This document shows positions 1 through 13,100 of a stretch of 64,000 bases of DNA, piece after piece. Made by a program: the position numbers and the translations under genes. Location: contig OX422183.1 in assembly GCA_949130485.1 (NCBI GenBank), positions 12,250,543-12,314,542 on the forward strand. The letters run 5' to 3'. Every line of letters starts with the position of its first letter. Within the stretch, counting starts at the first letter, position 1. The notes beneath the pieces were generated by a model, which ran no database searches, was not told the origin of the DNA, and was given only the letters and a program-made list of their open reading frames with translations. Source of the stretch: Agelas oroides. Its lineage: Eukaryota > Porifera > Demospongiae > Agelasida > Agelasidae.

Positions 1-84
1 ATGGTCCATGTGCAGTGTAATATATCTCTAATTCAGTACATATAGTGTGTATAGTGAAGCTATAGTTTGTTTTTCTCCTTGCAG

Positions 85-1188
85 CCAACAGTCATACACT
101 GCCTATCGTCTTCAGTCGTACAGTACCTGCTGTTCTGGATATGGGTACTCAAGCTGTCATGGTATGAATATATCTAGTAATCCTCACATGAACACAAATT
201 GATCTTGCTGGTATATAATCTGTTTCAGCTTTATGTTTTGGATCCACATCCTGTCCAAATGGAGGCACCTGTAGAGCACCCAACTCCTGCTTGTGCACAA
301 CTGGATGGAGTGGTTCCAGGTGTACAACAGGTGAGTAAAAACCTGTCACATAAATTCATTCAGCTGGCAATCTCTCAGTTGCTGAGTTTTGTAGACAGCA
401 TTTAGCAAACAAAGATTAACCATCTAGGTGTACTAAATGCAGGAAACCAGTTAATGCATGCACCAGCGAAGTAACCATGCATATCATGCAATAGTAGTGC
501 AGCAGTGCATGTAGTGACAAGTAACGGTATACAATTACTATAGAAGGATGTTGCTTGCTACAAAACTTAAGTGTGAACACTGAAATGTTGTATTTCAACT
601 GTATTTTTATTTTGTTGGAGTAAAACAATAGCAGCATATTTAGTCTTCAGGGTGACGTATTAGGTGATTTGTGTAACAGTGCCCTTCTCTGGTATATACA
701 CCTGTATATATGCATTCCTTGTGAGTGTTTGACATTTCTAGTAGTTTACATTGCTGGTCGTTTAATTCTGGTGACTGAGAAGCTTAGTAGTGATAGTTGG
801 ACTATAACTATACATTTTTTTAAAGTCACACATTTTATAGCAGTCACATAGCTTTTATCTGATTGCAGATGTGAATGAATGTACTGAAGGCACAGATAGC
901 TGTCATCACAATGCAACTTGCAACAACACTCAAGGGAGTTACACCTGCTCTTGCAACACTGGATACACAGGCAATGGCTTTTCTTGCACAAGTAAGTCCA
1001 TCTATTGACAACTGGAGTATATTAATCATTTAGTTCTGGTCTATCTGTATACATAAATTATTCAGATGTTGATGAGTGTCTCAGTAACAATGGAGGTTGC
1101 CACCACAACTGCCATGACTCAGATGGAAGTTACACATGTTCTTGCAGTGATGGGTACCAGCTTAACAGTGATGGACATACATGCGAAG
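85..1188 (+). CDS. N-terminal module exons: EMI-like end, EGF, two Ca-binding EGFs
   Basis: Part of the giant receptor. Exon 85-161 encodes a Tyr-rich stretch ending CCSGYGY, like the C-terminal CC-x-G-Y/W end of EMI domains; the rest of that domain would be upstream. Exon 229-330 is a six-cysteine EGF with CPNGGTC and CLCTTGWSG. Exons 869-991 and 1066-1188 are Ca-binding EGFs, starting DVNEC and DVDEC with a GSYTCSC hydroxylation-type core. Every exon here ends phase 1. Introns 162-228 and 992-1065 are very short. The order EMI-EGF-cbEGF recalls MEGF/EMILIN-type matrix proteins, but the EMI call rests on only about 15 residues. Confidence 0.8.
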
Positions 1189-4100
1189 GTACGTAAAAGC
1201 CATTAAGTTAACCCAGAAACAGTGCATGGGACATAGGGAGGTGGGTGGTTTCACCTGCACGTATATACGTGGCAGGCTGCTAGGCTTGGCTGTACAAAGG
1301 CCTTGGTTGGCATTGGGTGGACCAATTCTCACATTGGTTGCATAAATAGGCTTAGAAAATGCTACTCTCACTTTGTAGTGGGCTCATTACTGGAAAGAAA
1401 GGCCATTTAGCTTCTAAGTTGGTGTTTGCTGGCCAAAAAGTACACTAGTAGCCCATAAGTGCACAAGCTGTATTCGGGTCCAGTCTTCAGTTTGCATTTT
1501 TAAACCACAATCTTTCAGAAAATCACAAACACACATTTATTTCCTGATAGTGATAGTTGCTTGAAAATGACATGACATTGGGAATAGATAGATTTAGATG
1601 GGATGAGATGAAAAATGAAAAGGCTGGCACCTACTTGGAATCAAACCCAGGGCACCTGACTTGAGTTGCCAGTGCTCTGCGACTGAGCTATGATAACTGG
1701 AAAACCACCAGCACTCACAATCCTCTATATGTACTGCAAAGGTGGTACTGAATGCCTCATTCACACACCTGCATGGCAGCCACTCAGTACATGCCACCAG
1801 AACTCGTTGGAGGGGGGGGATCATTCGGCTGCTCCCTCTTTCTCCCCTATGAAATTTGCATGTTCTGACGTCAAATCTGGAATGATCTGGATCCATTTGA
1901 AACCAATTGAAACTCAGGTAGCAAAAGCTGGTAAAAGCTGCTGGCACTGGAGCAACTCACGGTTGTGTACAACTGTACATGCTGCATATAGCTATACAGT
2001 TGATCAGATTTTAGACAAACACACACACTGAATTGAACATTGGGCTATGTTAGAAGCACCTTCCTAGAGATAGCTAGTTTGCTGTGTAGCTTGTAATGAA
2101 GTTTAAGACTGTATATATTACATCATCTGGCATCATATTGGTAAAGCACACCCTCTAAATTCTTTGGAGATCATGTTCCACCACCCCTATCAAATAGCAC
2201 GTTTATATATCACTTACAATTTGAAGTTTCAAGTCCCAATTAATGGTGTCTGCTGGGAAGAACAAATGTGAGAAGGAGTGTCCAACTACTGTACATAATA
2301 TTATGTAGAATTGAATAGCACTTTCATAAAACTCATTAAAAGGATTCAACTTGCCCATTTTGCACACAAGATCGCACTTGCTGTAGATTGATTCTTAAAA
2401 GCATGCCTGCTGTAACAAGTATATATCACTTTCCTTGCGCGGAGCTTTTCCAGGTGTGAAATTTGACAGCGCATAGTAGTTTGACACTCCTTGACGATCC
2501 TCATAAGCTCCTGTTGCTGTGCAGATAACTAGACACTGTCAGAGCATAGCAATGCAGCTCTGCAGCTATAGAAACGGTGCATGGCAGAGAACACTCTTCA
2601 CTGGCTGTTTATAGAGCTTTAATGACTGTTCATGGTGTTCAGTTGAATTCATCCTGATGCTTCAACCAACTGAATTTATGCTTGCACTCAGAATGCTATT
2701 GCCCAGAGTAGAGGAGTGTAAAATCTCAGTGTCCAGTGGCCAGTTATACTCTGGTTATTACATGTATGCACAGCAAAGGATCAAGCATTTGTCTACGCAC
2801 ACTGATAAATTTATATTAAACCGTTTACCATGCTTTAACACATGGTACCAGGCATCGATAGATTTAGAAACCTGATGACGACCCATATTACCCTCCCAAA
2901 AAATTAAAGAACAGCTCTTTTGATAAAATATGAACAATAGTTTATTTTGCTGTCATGTTTACAGTTCCACCACTGCCACCAACAAACATGCAAGTTTCTG
3001 GCATCGGCAACAGGTCAGCCACACTCACCTGGCAGGCACCAGTGGTAACATTTCTGAACTCACTTACAGCAGTGTCCTCCTACCAAGTGATGGCTACACA
3101 GGAACAATTTGCTAATGTGTCTGACATATATGTTGATGTTGATGCAAATACTACCACCTACACTTTCCCTCAAACACTGGAGGAGTACACACTGTATAGT
3201 TGCACTGTCAAGACAAGGAATGCATTTGGACTAGGAAATGCAACTCAGCCTGTCACTCTTAGGACTCTGCAAGCAGGTATATACCATGCATTAGTGCAAG
3301 TGGGATATATGTAGAGTAATAGTTTCACTGCTGTCTTTTTCTTGCAGCTCCATCATCACCACCACAGTCAGTGATTGGTGTTGCCCAGAGCCCAACCGTC
3401 CTTTTCTTTACTTGGTCACCTCCACCACCAGTTGACATCAATGGAATCATTTTGTATTATGTGGTAGAACTAAGAGAGACAGAAACAGGCCAGACATTGA
3501 GTTTTACTGCACCTGGGATAAACCTGACAGTGGTATCCCTCCATCCATACTTCACATACCATTGTGAAGTAGCAGCACATACTGTTGGACGTGGACCCTT
3601 TAGTGACTCATTTCAGCTCAAGACTCTTGAAACTTGTGAGGCAACGTAACTTTGTGTTCATTTACATTGAACTAAGAGTGCACTAAAGCAACTTTTCTGT
3701 AGTAGTAAGATAGTTAGCACAACTGCAAATGGTAGCTGCTCCATTTTGTTTGTCAATTAACATCTGAAAAGGTACATCTAGTTCATCGTTCAGTGATTCT
3801 GCATTGCTTGCATGCAGTCCTTTGCATTCATAGGGTACATAGGTACCTCTACTCATAGGATGTTTATGGATACTGTCCTTCATTCAGTTCCCAGTGCTCC
3901 ACCACGCAACCTCTCTGTCATTTTTGTAAATTCAACAACCATGACCCTTTCCTGGGATCCACCACCTTCTGATCAGATAAATGGATACATTCGACACTAC
4001 ATTATAGTTGTGACTGAACGTGAAACTGCTTCAGAATTCCAAGAGCAGTCCAACTACACTCAAGTCACACTACAATCTCTGCATCCCTACTACACCTACT

Positions 4101-7100
4101 CATGTCGTGTGACTGCTGTTACAACAGGCTCTGGTCCATACACAGGAAACCTCACCATCCAGTTGCCCGAAGACGGTAAGATTACTAATTTCAGGTGGTT
4201 AACAATGATGATCTTCTGTCTCAGAGGATCAATACCTAGCTGCTTTGTGCATTCTCCATTTTCAATAGATATTTGCTTCTTTGAGTGAAAATTGTACTAT
4301 ATAAGTACTCAATCATTTGTGAGTATTTAATAATTACACACATGGTGACATTTAGCTGTGTAATGTCACATCTTTCCATCACAGCTCCCAGTGAAGCTCC
4401 TCCAAACTTATCCGGCCATGCAGTTAACTCAACTACAATTGCACTGAGGTGGGATACCATTGCTGTTGAGAACCGCAATGGTATCCTTCGCCACTACCTT
4501 ATTTCGGTTTTGGAGGTGGAGACTGGTGAAGTAGATGTGTACACTGCTGTCGCCACTCAGTTAAATATTTCAAGGCTCCACCCATACTACACTTATACTT
4601 GTGTGGTTGCTGCCGTCACCAACAGTGTTGGACCATTCTCTCATAATGTCTCCATCATCACTCCTCAAGGAGGTAATTATATGATATGCATTAGCAAGTT
4701 GTCATAGGTGTTCTCAGATTGTTCAAGTACCTTTTGTACATCTGAACATTGATTTTACACTAGAGAAGCCAATAGTCATTTGGTAGTTATTATTTTCTGT
4801 GTTCGTCTTTTGAGAATTATCTGATAACCAATTTCCCAATACCCACTGCCATAATGTAGCCACCCTATAATTTGCTAACATGTTGACAATCTTTCTAACT
4901 TGATTGGTTCCAGTCCCATCTGGTCCTCCTCTGAACTTCTCTATTGAAGCTACTACCTCTCGTACTCTCTACTTCTCATGGGAACCTCCTCTACTGGAGC
5001 AACAAAACGGAATCATAATCGGTTACACTATAAGCATTGTTTCAGATGACAATGGGATGATGTTCCAACTCTACTCAGACCAGCATGAAACAAACCTCTC
5101 AGCTGCCATCTTCAAGCCGTACACTGTGTACAGATGTGCAGTGGCAGCATTCACAACACCAGGAACTGGACCTTACAGTGATGAAGAGGCAGTTTTAACA
5201 CCTGAAGACAGTTAAGTCTCTAATCATTAGCTATAACTGTAGTAAACCCCTAGATGTTTTATGCATAAATCAGCCCAAAAGTATAAGAATTACTCCTTAT
5301 AGCTAATGTAACTACATGGTCAATCATCAAGGTGACTAACATCTAAGATTTTTCTTTCCGGTGTTCCTCAGTTCCAGGCAAACCAGTAAATACTACTGTT
5401 GCTAAAGTGGTTGGTTCTCCTACCAAGCTGTATATTCAGTGGAAACCACCAGAGGAGCCAAATGGAATTGTTGTAGCATATAGTGTATACTGCAAGGAAG
5501 CAATTGTTGATGATGCAGAAGTCTTGAGTTCAGCTTCAGGAAGCATTCCATTTGCTACCAGTAGTGGATCAGGAACACTGACAGCTATGTCTGGAGAAGA
5601 AGATGGGTTAGGTGACATATCTGATTACACCATTCTGGTAGTGTCCAATGGTACACAGTCGGAAGCATTTGTGGAAGATCTCACCCCCTTCACCAACTAT
5701 GAGTGCTTTATTGCAGCCAACACATCTGTAGGAGAAGGAAGCTCTAGCAAGATAGTTACTGCAACAACAGATGAGTCAAGTGAGTTTCTTTTTTACTGCT
5801 ATAATGTATAGATACCTGACAGTATGATTTCAGTATTACATGAAAATGAATTTAGCAATTATGCCATCTCACCCTTTCAGCTCCTCATGATACCCCTTCA
5901 CAATTCAGTGCCCTTGTACTGAACTCAACAGCTGTACATTTGAATTGGTTTTCCCCACATCTTCCCTACGGGGTCATAACATCCTACACTGTCACATACA
6001 GTGTGAGTCAGAGTGTTCCACAAGTTGTTCCAATTCCTGGAAATAGAACCACAAACTACACAGTGGAGAGTCTCAATGAAGATACAGTCTACACATTTAT
6101 GGTGCATGCCTCAACTCGAATTGGAGCTGGACCCTCTGCTGAAGTCACTGCAAAAACAGATGAAGACTGTGAGTTGCCTGTGCTTTGGCTATATACCAAC
6201 TGGATATTGTATGAATAATGCATAGTAGTATGCTTTTCATTTTCCATCCCACATGCATCTCATGTTTATTTGCAGATCCAAGCTCCCCACCATCTGAGGT
6301 CCAAGTGACATATGTTGGAAGGAGAGAGGCTACCATCACATGGCAACCTCCTATGTTTGAGGACCAAAATGGAGTGATCGTATACTACCAGCTGATAGTT
6401 TCCCAATCTCATTTTGAAATACCAGATATCACTGTGAATGTAAACGCCACCAGTCATACTGTGACAAACTTGGAGGAACATGTTGAGTATATAGTTGTGG
6501 TTGCAGCAGCTACACGTATCGGGGCTGGACCTTTCAGCTCAGCAGTGAACTTCACTACACAGCAAGATGGTAAACCACAAGCTTTAGCTATATACAGAGC
6601 ATTGATTGAGTTAACGAAGAGTAAAGAGTACATGCCACATGAAAATTACTGCCCTCTACTTGTACTACTTTTCACACTAGCTAATCTGGTCTCAGAATGG
6701 CGAATTAGAGATCTAGACTCTAGTTGATGCACTCAGCTCTTAATTGCATTGAGTAACAAGTGTGCTTTCCATGTTCCCACCACAGTTCCATCAACACCAC
6801 CTCAATCTGCTGTTGGTGTGGCTAACAGTCCAACTCAGGTGACTCTCAACTGGTCTCCTCCACCTCGCATTGACATAAATGGAGATCTGCAGTATTATGC
6901 TGTGAGGGTAACTGAGGAGGAAACTGGCAGGCGGTGGACATTTTACACTGTAGACACTTTTATTAATGTTGGAGGACTACATCCATATTTTAACTACCGC
7001 AGTCAGGTTGCAGCCCATACTGTCATTGGCAGTGGTCCTTTCACCGACCCATTCTATGTGCAAACTCAAGAAACAGGTATGTGTACAACTCTGCTACCGT

Positions 7101-10100
7101 GTTCTGTTTATCTACTGGCATTCAGTTAGCTAGTGACAGCATGATTATTTTTCTCCAGCTCCCACTGCACCACCATCAAGTTCACAGTTGACAACAGTTA
7201 CTTCTCAGTCATTCACTGTTATGTGGCAACCACCTCCATTTGAAGAAATAAATGGAGACATTCGACGTTACACACTTCTCATAGTGGAATATGAAACTGG
7301 ACGGCAGTTTGAGGTTACAACAAATGACACCCAGACAACCATCACTTCTCTTCACCCCTACTACCACTATATGTGCAGAGTCCGAGCAGAAACTACACAA
7401 CCAGGCCCATACAGTGTGGCCATCTCTGTTCACTTGCTAGAACAAAGTAAGGTGCACCGACTTCATAATGCATGTGCATTTATAAGCCCTTAAGTGTTTG
7501 TAGCTAAACACAAAAGCAGATAGCTGAAATTACTCAGCGATATTAACACCACAATGAAATTTTGGAGAATAAAACAGAAGAGGCAACATGTGTTAGAACT
7601 TTGCTTTGAAGAATTGATATTGTGTCAGACTTTCACTGGTAAACATTACACAAAGGGACCATTAACAAAATATAGTAAGCATGCTGTTTGTGTACTGGAC
7701 ATTATTGTAGGGCATAAGTGAATCTATTATAGATAGCTATTTAAGCAAGCTCTGCCTTTAATGGTAGTTACCAATTGATTTTCAAAATTAACAAGGACTG
7801 GAATTTTACGCAATATTTTTTTATTTATGCAGTCCCATCTGGACCACCACAGAATATTTCAGGCCTCTCCATCAATTCAACAGCCATTGCATTGTCATGG
7901 AGTGCTCCCCGATTTGAAGATCGAAATGGAGCAATAAGACATTACACAATTAATGTGACAGAATTTGAAACTGGGTTTGAATTTAGTGCTGTTACAACAC
8001 AGATGGGGATAACTTTTTCCTCTCTGCATCCGTACTACACCTATGTGTGTACTGTGTATGCTGTGACAATTGGGGCAGGACCCGGAGCTGAGCCTGTTAG
8101 CGTTACCACAATGGAAGATAGTAAGTGTTTCTCTGCACAAGCACAGACTCTTCTCTGTATGCACTCAAATTTACCACTAATGTCTAATTTGCCTTCCTAT
8201 AGTTCCCAGTGGTGTGCCAAGGGATCTTGTTGCAGTAGTCATTTCATCATCAGCTGTTAACCTTTCTTGGCAACCACTTCTTCCCCAGCAACAAAATGGG
8301 ATAGTTATTCAATATGTTGTGAATATCACCACTGTGGAGACTGGAGAAGGAGTTGGGCTTGTGTCTGCATCAAACCAGCTCACAGTAAACTCACTTCATC
8401 CTCACTGGACATATATATTCACAGTTTCTGGTGAAACTAGTGTTGGTGTTGGTCCTCCAAGCTTAGCCATGACAGCAACAACTTTAGAAGATGGTAAAGC
8501 TATACTGTTTAGGTATAATGGAAAGTGAGTCATACAGACACGAGCACTAAGATTGATGCAAAATATGTTGTAAATGAATATGTTTACAAGTAGCAAGCTC
8601 CTTTAATCAGTTACATAAAATCTCCAATAACCAGTATATAAGTATTGAGCTAGTAAGGATATTCCCTGCAGTTGGCTTGTCTGTACCAAACATATTGGGT
8701 TATATATTATGCCCTGGTTTATTAATCTTTTGGTTAATGACATTTGTTGCAGCTCCTACATTCGCTCCTGAAGGTGTGGAAACAACAGCAATTGATTCAA
8801 GAACACTACTGATATCTTGGGTACCTCCACCATTTCAACACCAAAATGGAGTCATAAGAGAGTATCGAGTCAACATCACTGAGAGAGAAACTGCAATGGC
8901 TTATCGTCTAGTCACTGCTGCAACATCTCTCACAGTACCCTCTCTGCACCCATTCTACACATATAACTGTACAGTGGCTGCTTTCACCATTGCAGAAGGA
9001 CCATACAGTGTTGAAATAAATATCACAATGCCAGAGGATGGTACGTTCTCTTCAGCTTTAATATTCATTACCACCTACATTTCCTGTCACTAATTGTGTT
9101 CATTATGGCTTATTACAGTTCCAAGCAGTGCTCCAAGAATGCTCAGAGCTATCACTGTGTCCTCTACATCTGCTAAGTTCATGTGGGAAGCACCACCACC
9201 TGAAGATCTCAATGGACGTGTCATAGGCTATTCCATCAACGTGACAAAACTGCTGTCTGGAGAGAGACAAGAGCTGTTCTCAAATTCTACAATGTTAACT
9301 GTTTACAATCTCCAACCTTACACAGTATACACTTGTATATCTGCAGCTGTCACCAATGCTGGACATGGCCCATTTAGTAATATATTACAAATTGAGACTC
9401 TTGAAGCTGGTAAGTGGTAACTTACAGTATAGTGTGTGTAAAAAAAGGTTACCAATCTTTATTACCTTTGTTTCAAGCCCCTTCAAGTTCTCCTCAAAAT
9501 CTGACAGTATCTGCCATAAATGCTAGAAGTGTCTACCTTTCCTGGTCTCCTCCTCCTCGTGAACACCACAATGGAGTGATCCGACAGTTCTGGATTAACA
9601 TCACTGAAGTTGACACTGGAAGGAGGTTCCAAAGGACCTCAGTGGACACTTCATTTACTCTACCATCTCTACACCCATTCTATACCTACTGGTTCAGTGT
9701 AGCAGCTTATACAGTGAGTCTTGGACCATTTACTGAACCATCAGTGCTGCAAATGCCTCAAGATGGTAAGGTTAACGTAGTGTTTCTGCTACTATGATTG
9801 GTTATATATCAATGTTTTGTCATTTGACGCTATGCAGTTCCCAGCTCTCCTCCACGCAACTCTGCTGCAGTTGCTCTCTCCTCTCGCTCAATCCTTCTGA
9901 CATGGGATACCCCTCCAGTCGAAGGACAGAATGGCATAATTACTGGCTATACTGTCAACATAACTCAACTGGAGACAGGAGAAGCATCCACAATCTTCAC
10001 TGAATTTAACAATCTGACACTGTACCCTCTCCGACCTTTTACCACATATGGCTTCCTTGTATCTGCTCAGACAATTGCTGGTGGAGGACCACCCACTAAC

Positions 10101-13100
10101 TTTTCATCAGTGACAACACAGGAAGAAGGTTTGTCTATTAACACAGGCACAAGTAGAAACATGGATAGAGATTATTTTATGTAAATCTTCAGCTTTTAGC
10201 AGCAGCACCATTTAAGAACACATTCAGTGACTTATTAACCTTCACTTATTTTTTGTTTGTTTACATGTGCAGCTCCCATTGGAGAGCCAACTAACATAAC
10301 CGTCCTGTTCACTGGACCAACCAGCATCCACATCAGCTGGGACCATCCTCCAGAAGACACTCACTATGGAATGATCAGAGAGTACCAGATAACTTATACT
10401 GAACAGGAGACTGGGGCAGTGTTCAATACATCAACTGATTCTGAGACAACCGAACTTGCTGTTGGTTCACTGCACCCATTTTATACCTACACATTCTCTA
10501 TCGTCCCTGTCACTGTGGGTGTCGGAACTAACCACACAGAAATTACAATCCGAACAAAGGAAGCAGGTATGCATGGTAACTACATCCAGTTAACTAGGTC
10601 TCTTGTCATTCTTAAAAGGTTTGTGAATTTGCACAGACAGATGGCAACATGCAGACTCCTTTTTGGAAATTGCAGCTGCTATATTATTGTATACTAAGCT
10701 CATATGTAGGCATATGCATGGAAGTTCCTTCTGGAGTTAACGTGGACTGGCATAGTTATTTACCATCCATGCAGTTAGGCCAGGAGATATACTATTTACA
10801 CCATGTCGTTATATTTTATATAAATTCCTTTTTTTTTTACTCAATAGCTCCCTCTCGACCACCCACTAATGTGCAAGTACCTACAATCAGCCAGCGACAA
10901 ATTGAACTTGTATGGGCACCTCCTCCAATGGACCAACAAAATGGCATTATTAGAAGATATATTGTCAACATCACATCTCAAGATGGTGGAGAAGAGCTGA
11001 TTACGTACTCACAGACAACCAGTACGCTTGTGCAAAACCTGCATCCTTTCACAACCTACACTTGCTCAGTTTCTGCTGAGACAGTGGCTCCAGGACCATT
11101 CAGTCCACCTGTAGTGATTCAAACTCCTGAAGATGGTAAGGTTTACTGCTTTTGGATAAATTTGTAATGCTATCAGAGTGAGCAATCAGCATCTAATCGG
11201 GTGCATAACAAGTTATTAGGATATATCTGTTGAAAAAGTGTTTTTGTGGTTGGTGCAAACCACAAAGATTAAGCACATATTTTTAAGTGAATTAAGTGCA
11301 CAATTTGATTAAATATTAGGATCGGCACATTTTCATGAACTCAGTGCATCATGAGCTCAGTGCAGTTTGCTGGTGCAAGATGGCTCTTGTATAATACCTG
11401 CAGCAGGACTGGCTGCTTTTCCTGACCCTATAGAGAGACCCTATGCCACCACACACCTGTCGACAGGGTTTCTTGGTTTACCTTCACATGCAAGTATATT
11501 GCCAACAGCTGCTTCTCAATCTCTTCATAAACATGGCTGCTGTGAATGCAGCAAACTCCTTCAACAGTTTTGTGCTCCAAAGTTGCCATATTTATATTGC
11601 TAGCAAACTAGTCTCATCATTCTCATGGTCACTAAGCAGGGAGTGAGGATATCATTATCACAGACTGTTATCAGACAACAGAAATATTGTTAACAACATG
11701 AAACAACAACGCATGAAAATTAGAAATTTGTTTACCAAACTCCTCATGGGATATGTCTATTCCATCAGCAGTTTTTGCAGATGCTAGGGAAACCACATTT
11801 CACTTAGTTTCCATCCAGTTAGCTATACTAACTATTGAAGCAAGTGATTGTACAGCTATAGACAACACACATTGCAGAGGTTTTTGCATGTTTCATGCAC
11901 TTGTGTACCTAAGCATACATACCTGAAAACTGGGCTTCTCAGCAGCTAACAAACGCTCAAGCCAGTTCTAGTGGATGCACTACTGCTCACTTTTTGGTTT
12001 CAGTTTCAGCACTGAACAAACAAATTTGTGTTTGTGCTGCGATTCTTGTGATGCTTACCTAAGATATTGATTTCCTACACAGCAAAGTAACAAGACCATC
12101 TTAATGATGTAGGTAGTTACTTAATAGCAATTAATGGAAGTGTGCAATGAAGGGAAGTTGCAATGGGAGTGTGATGAAATGGGAGCATGATTTGGAAGAG
12201 AAAATTGCAAAGGGAGTGTGCAATTGAAGAGTATAGGACTGCAATGCTAGCCTGCAATGGAAAGGAGGTGCTGATAGATAAAGTGGAATTAGTTGACCCT
12301 TGTGGGAATCTGTAGCTGGCTTCTCCAAAGGGGATCTGCTTGTAAAACCTTTTATTACTTTAGTACTAAACTCTGGGAGCATTTGAAGCTGAAATTTTGT
12401 AGTAATATCAAGTTTGATGTATTCTGCAGCTCCAACAGCACCACCCGACAACCTGCTTGCAACTCCTCTTGATTCAAGGACACTTCGTATCACCTGGCAG
12501 CCACCAGTGGAAGAAGAGAGAAATGGGGTCATCAGGAGATATGTCATTAACATCACAGAACTGAACAGTGGCAATGAGTACCAATTAGAGAATGCAAGCA
12601 CTGAAATTACTGTTCAAGATTTGCACCCTTTCTACCGATATTCATACGGTGTAGCAGCTGAGACAGTTGCCTTGGGTCCTTTCACTCCTCATTCCATTAT
12701 TGAAATGCCAGAAGATGGTATGTGGATGAATTTGTATCATGTTGAAGGTATGCATATTAATTTTATTGTCTTCTCTCTCACTACAGCACCTTCAGCATCA
12801 CCGGGAAATGTTACCATTACAAACATCACTGCCTTCTCTCTCTTACTGAGGTGGAATCCCCCACCTACTGAATACCAAAATGGCATCATTCGTGACTACC
12901 TTGTCAATGTAACAGAGGAATACACTGAGAGAAAATTCCAAATTATGACCAGGTCACCAACTGCAGAACTCCAATTGCAGTTTCTCCATCCACACTACAC
13001 TTACACGCTAGCAGTGGCTGCAATCACTAATACTGTTGGCCCATTTTCATACTCAATACAAGCAGTTACATCTACTTCTTGTGAGTTGCCAAAATGGTCT

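Larger units (their letters stand above)
1189..2964. other. Large intron with repeat remnants
   Basis: Intron between the second cbEGF exon and FN3 domain 1. It holds a degraded piggyBac-like MITE copy (about 1215-1345) and a tRNA-derived SINE on the minus strand (about 1624-1692). I see no exon in 1700-2960; the open frames there are not flanked by usable splice sites in phase. Confidence 0.6.

Noticed and set aside
1594-2031. Open frames on both strands of about 115 codons
   Set aside because: They overlap a SINE head in an intron and have no splice sites fitting the phase-1 gene.
12131-12601. 156-codon minus-strand open frame
   Set aside because: Antisense shadow of FN3 domain 19.
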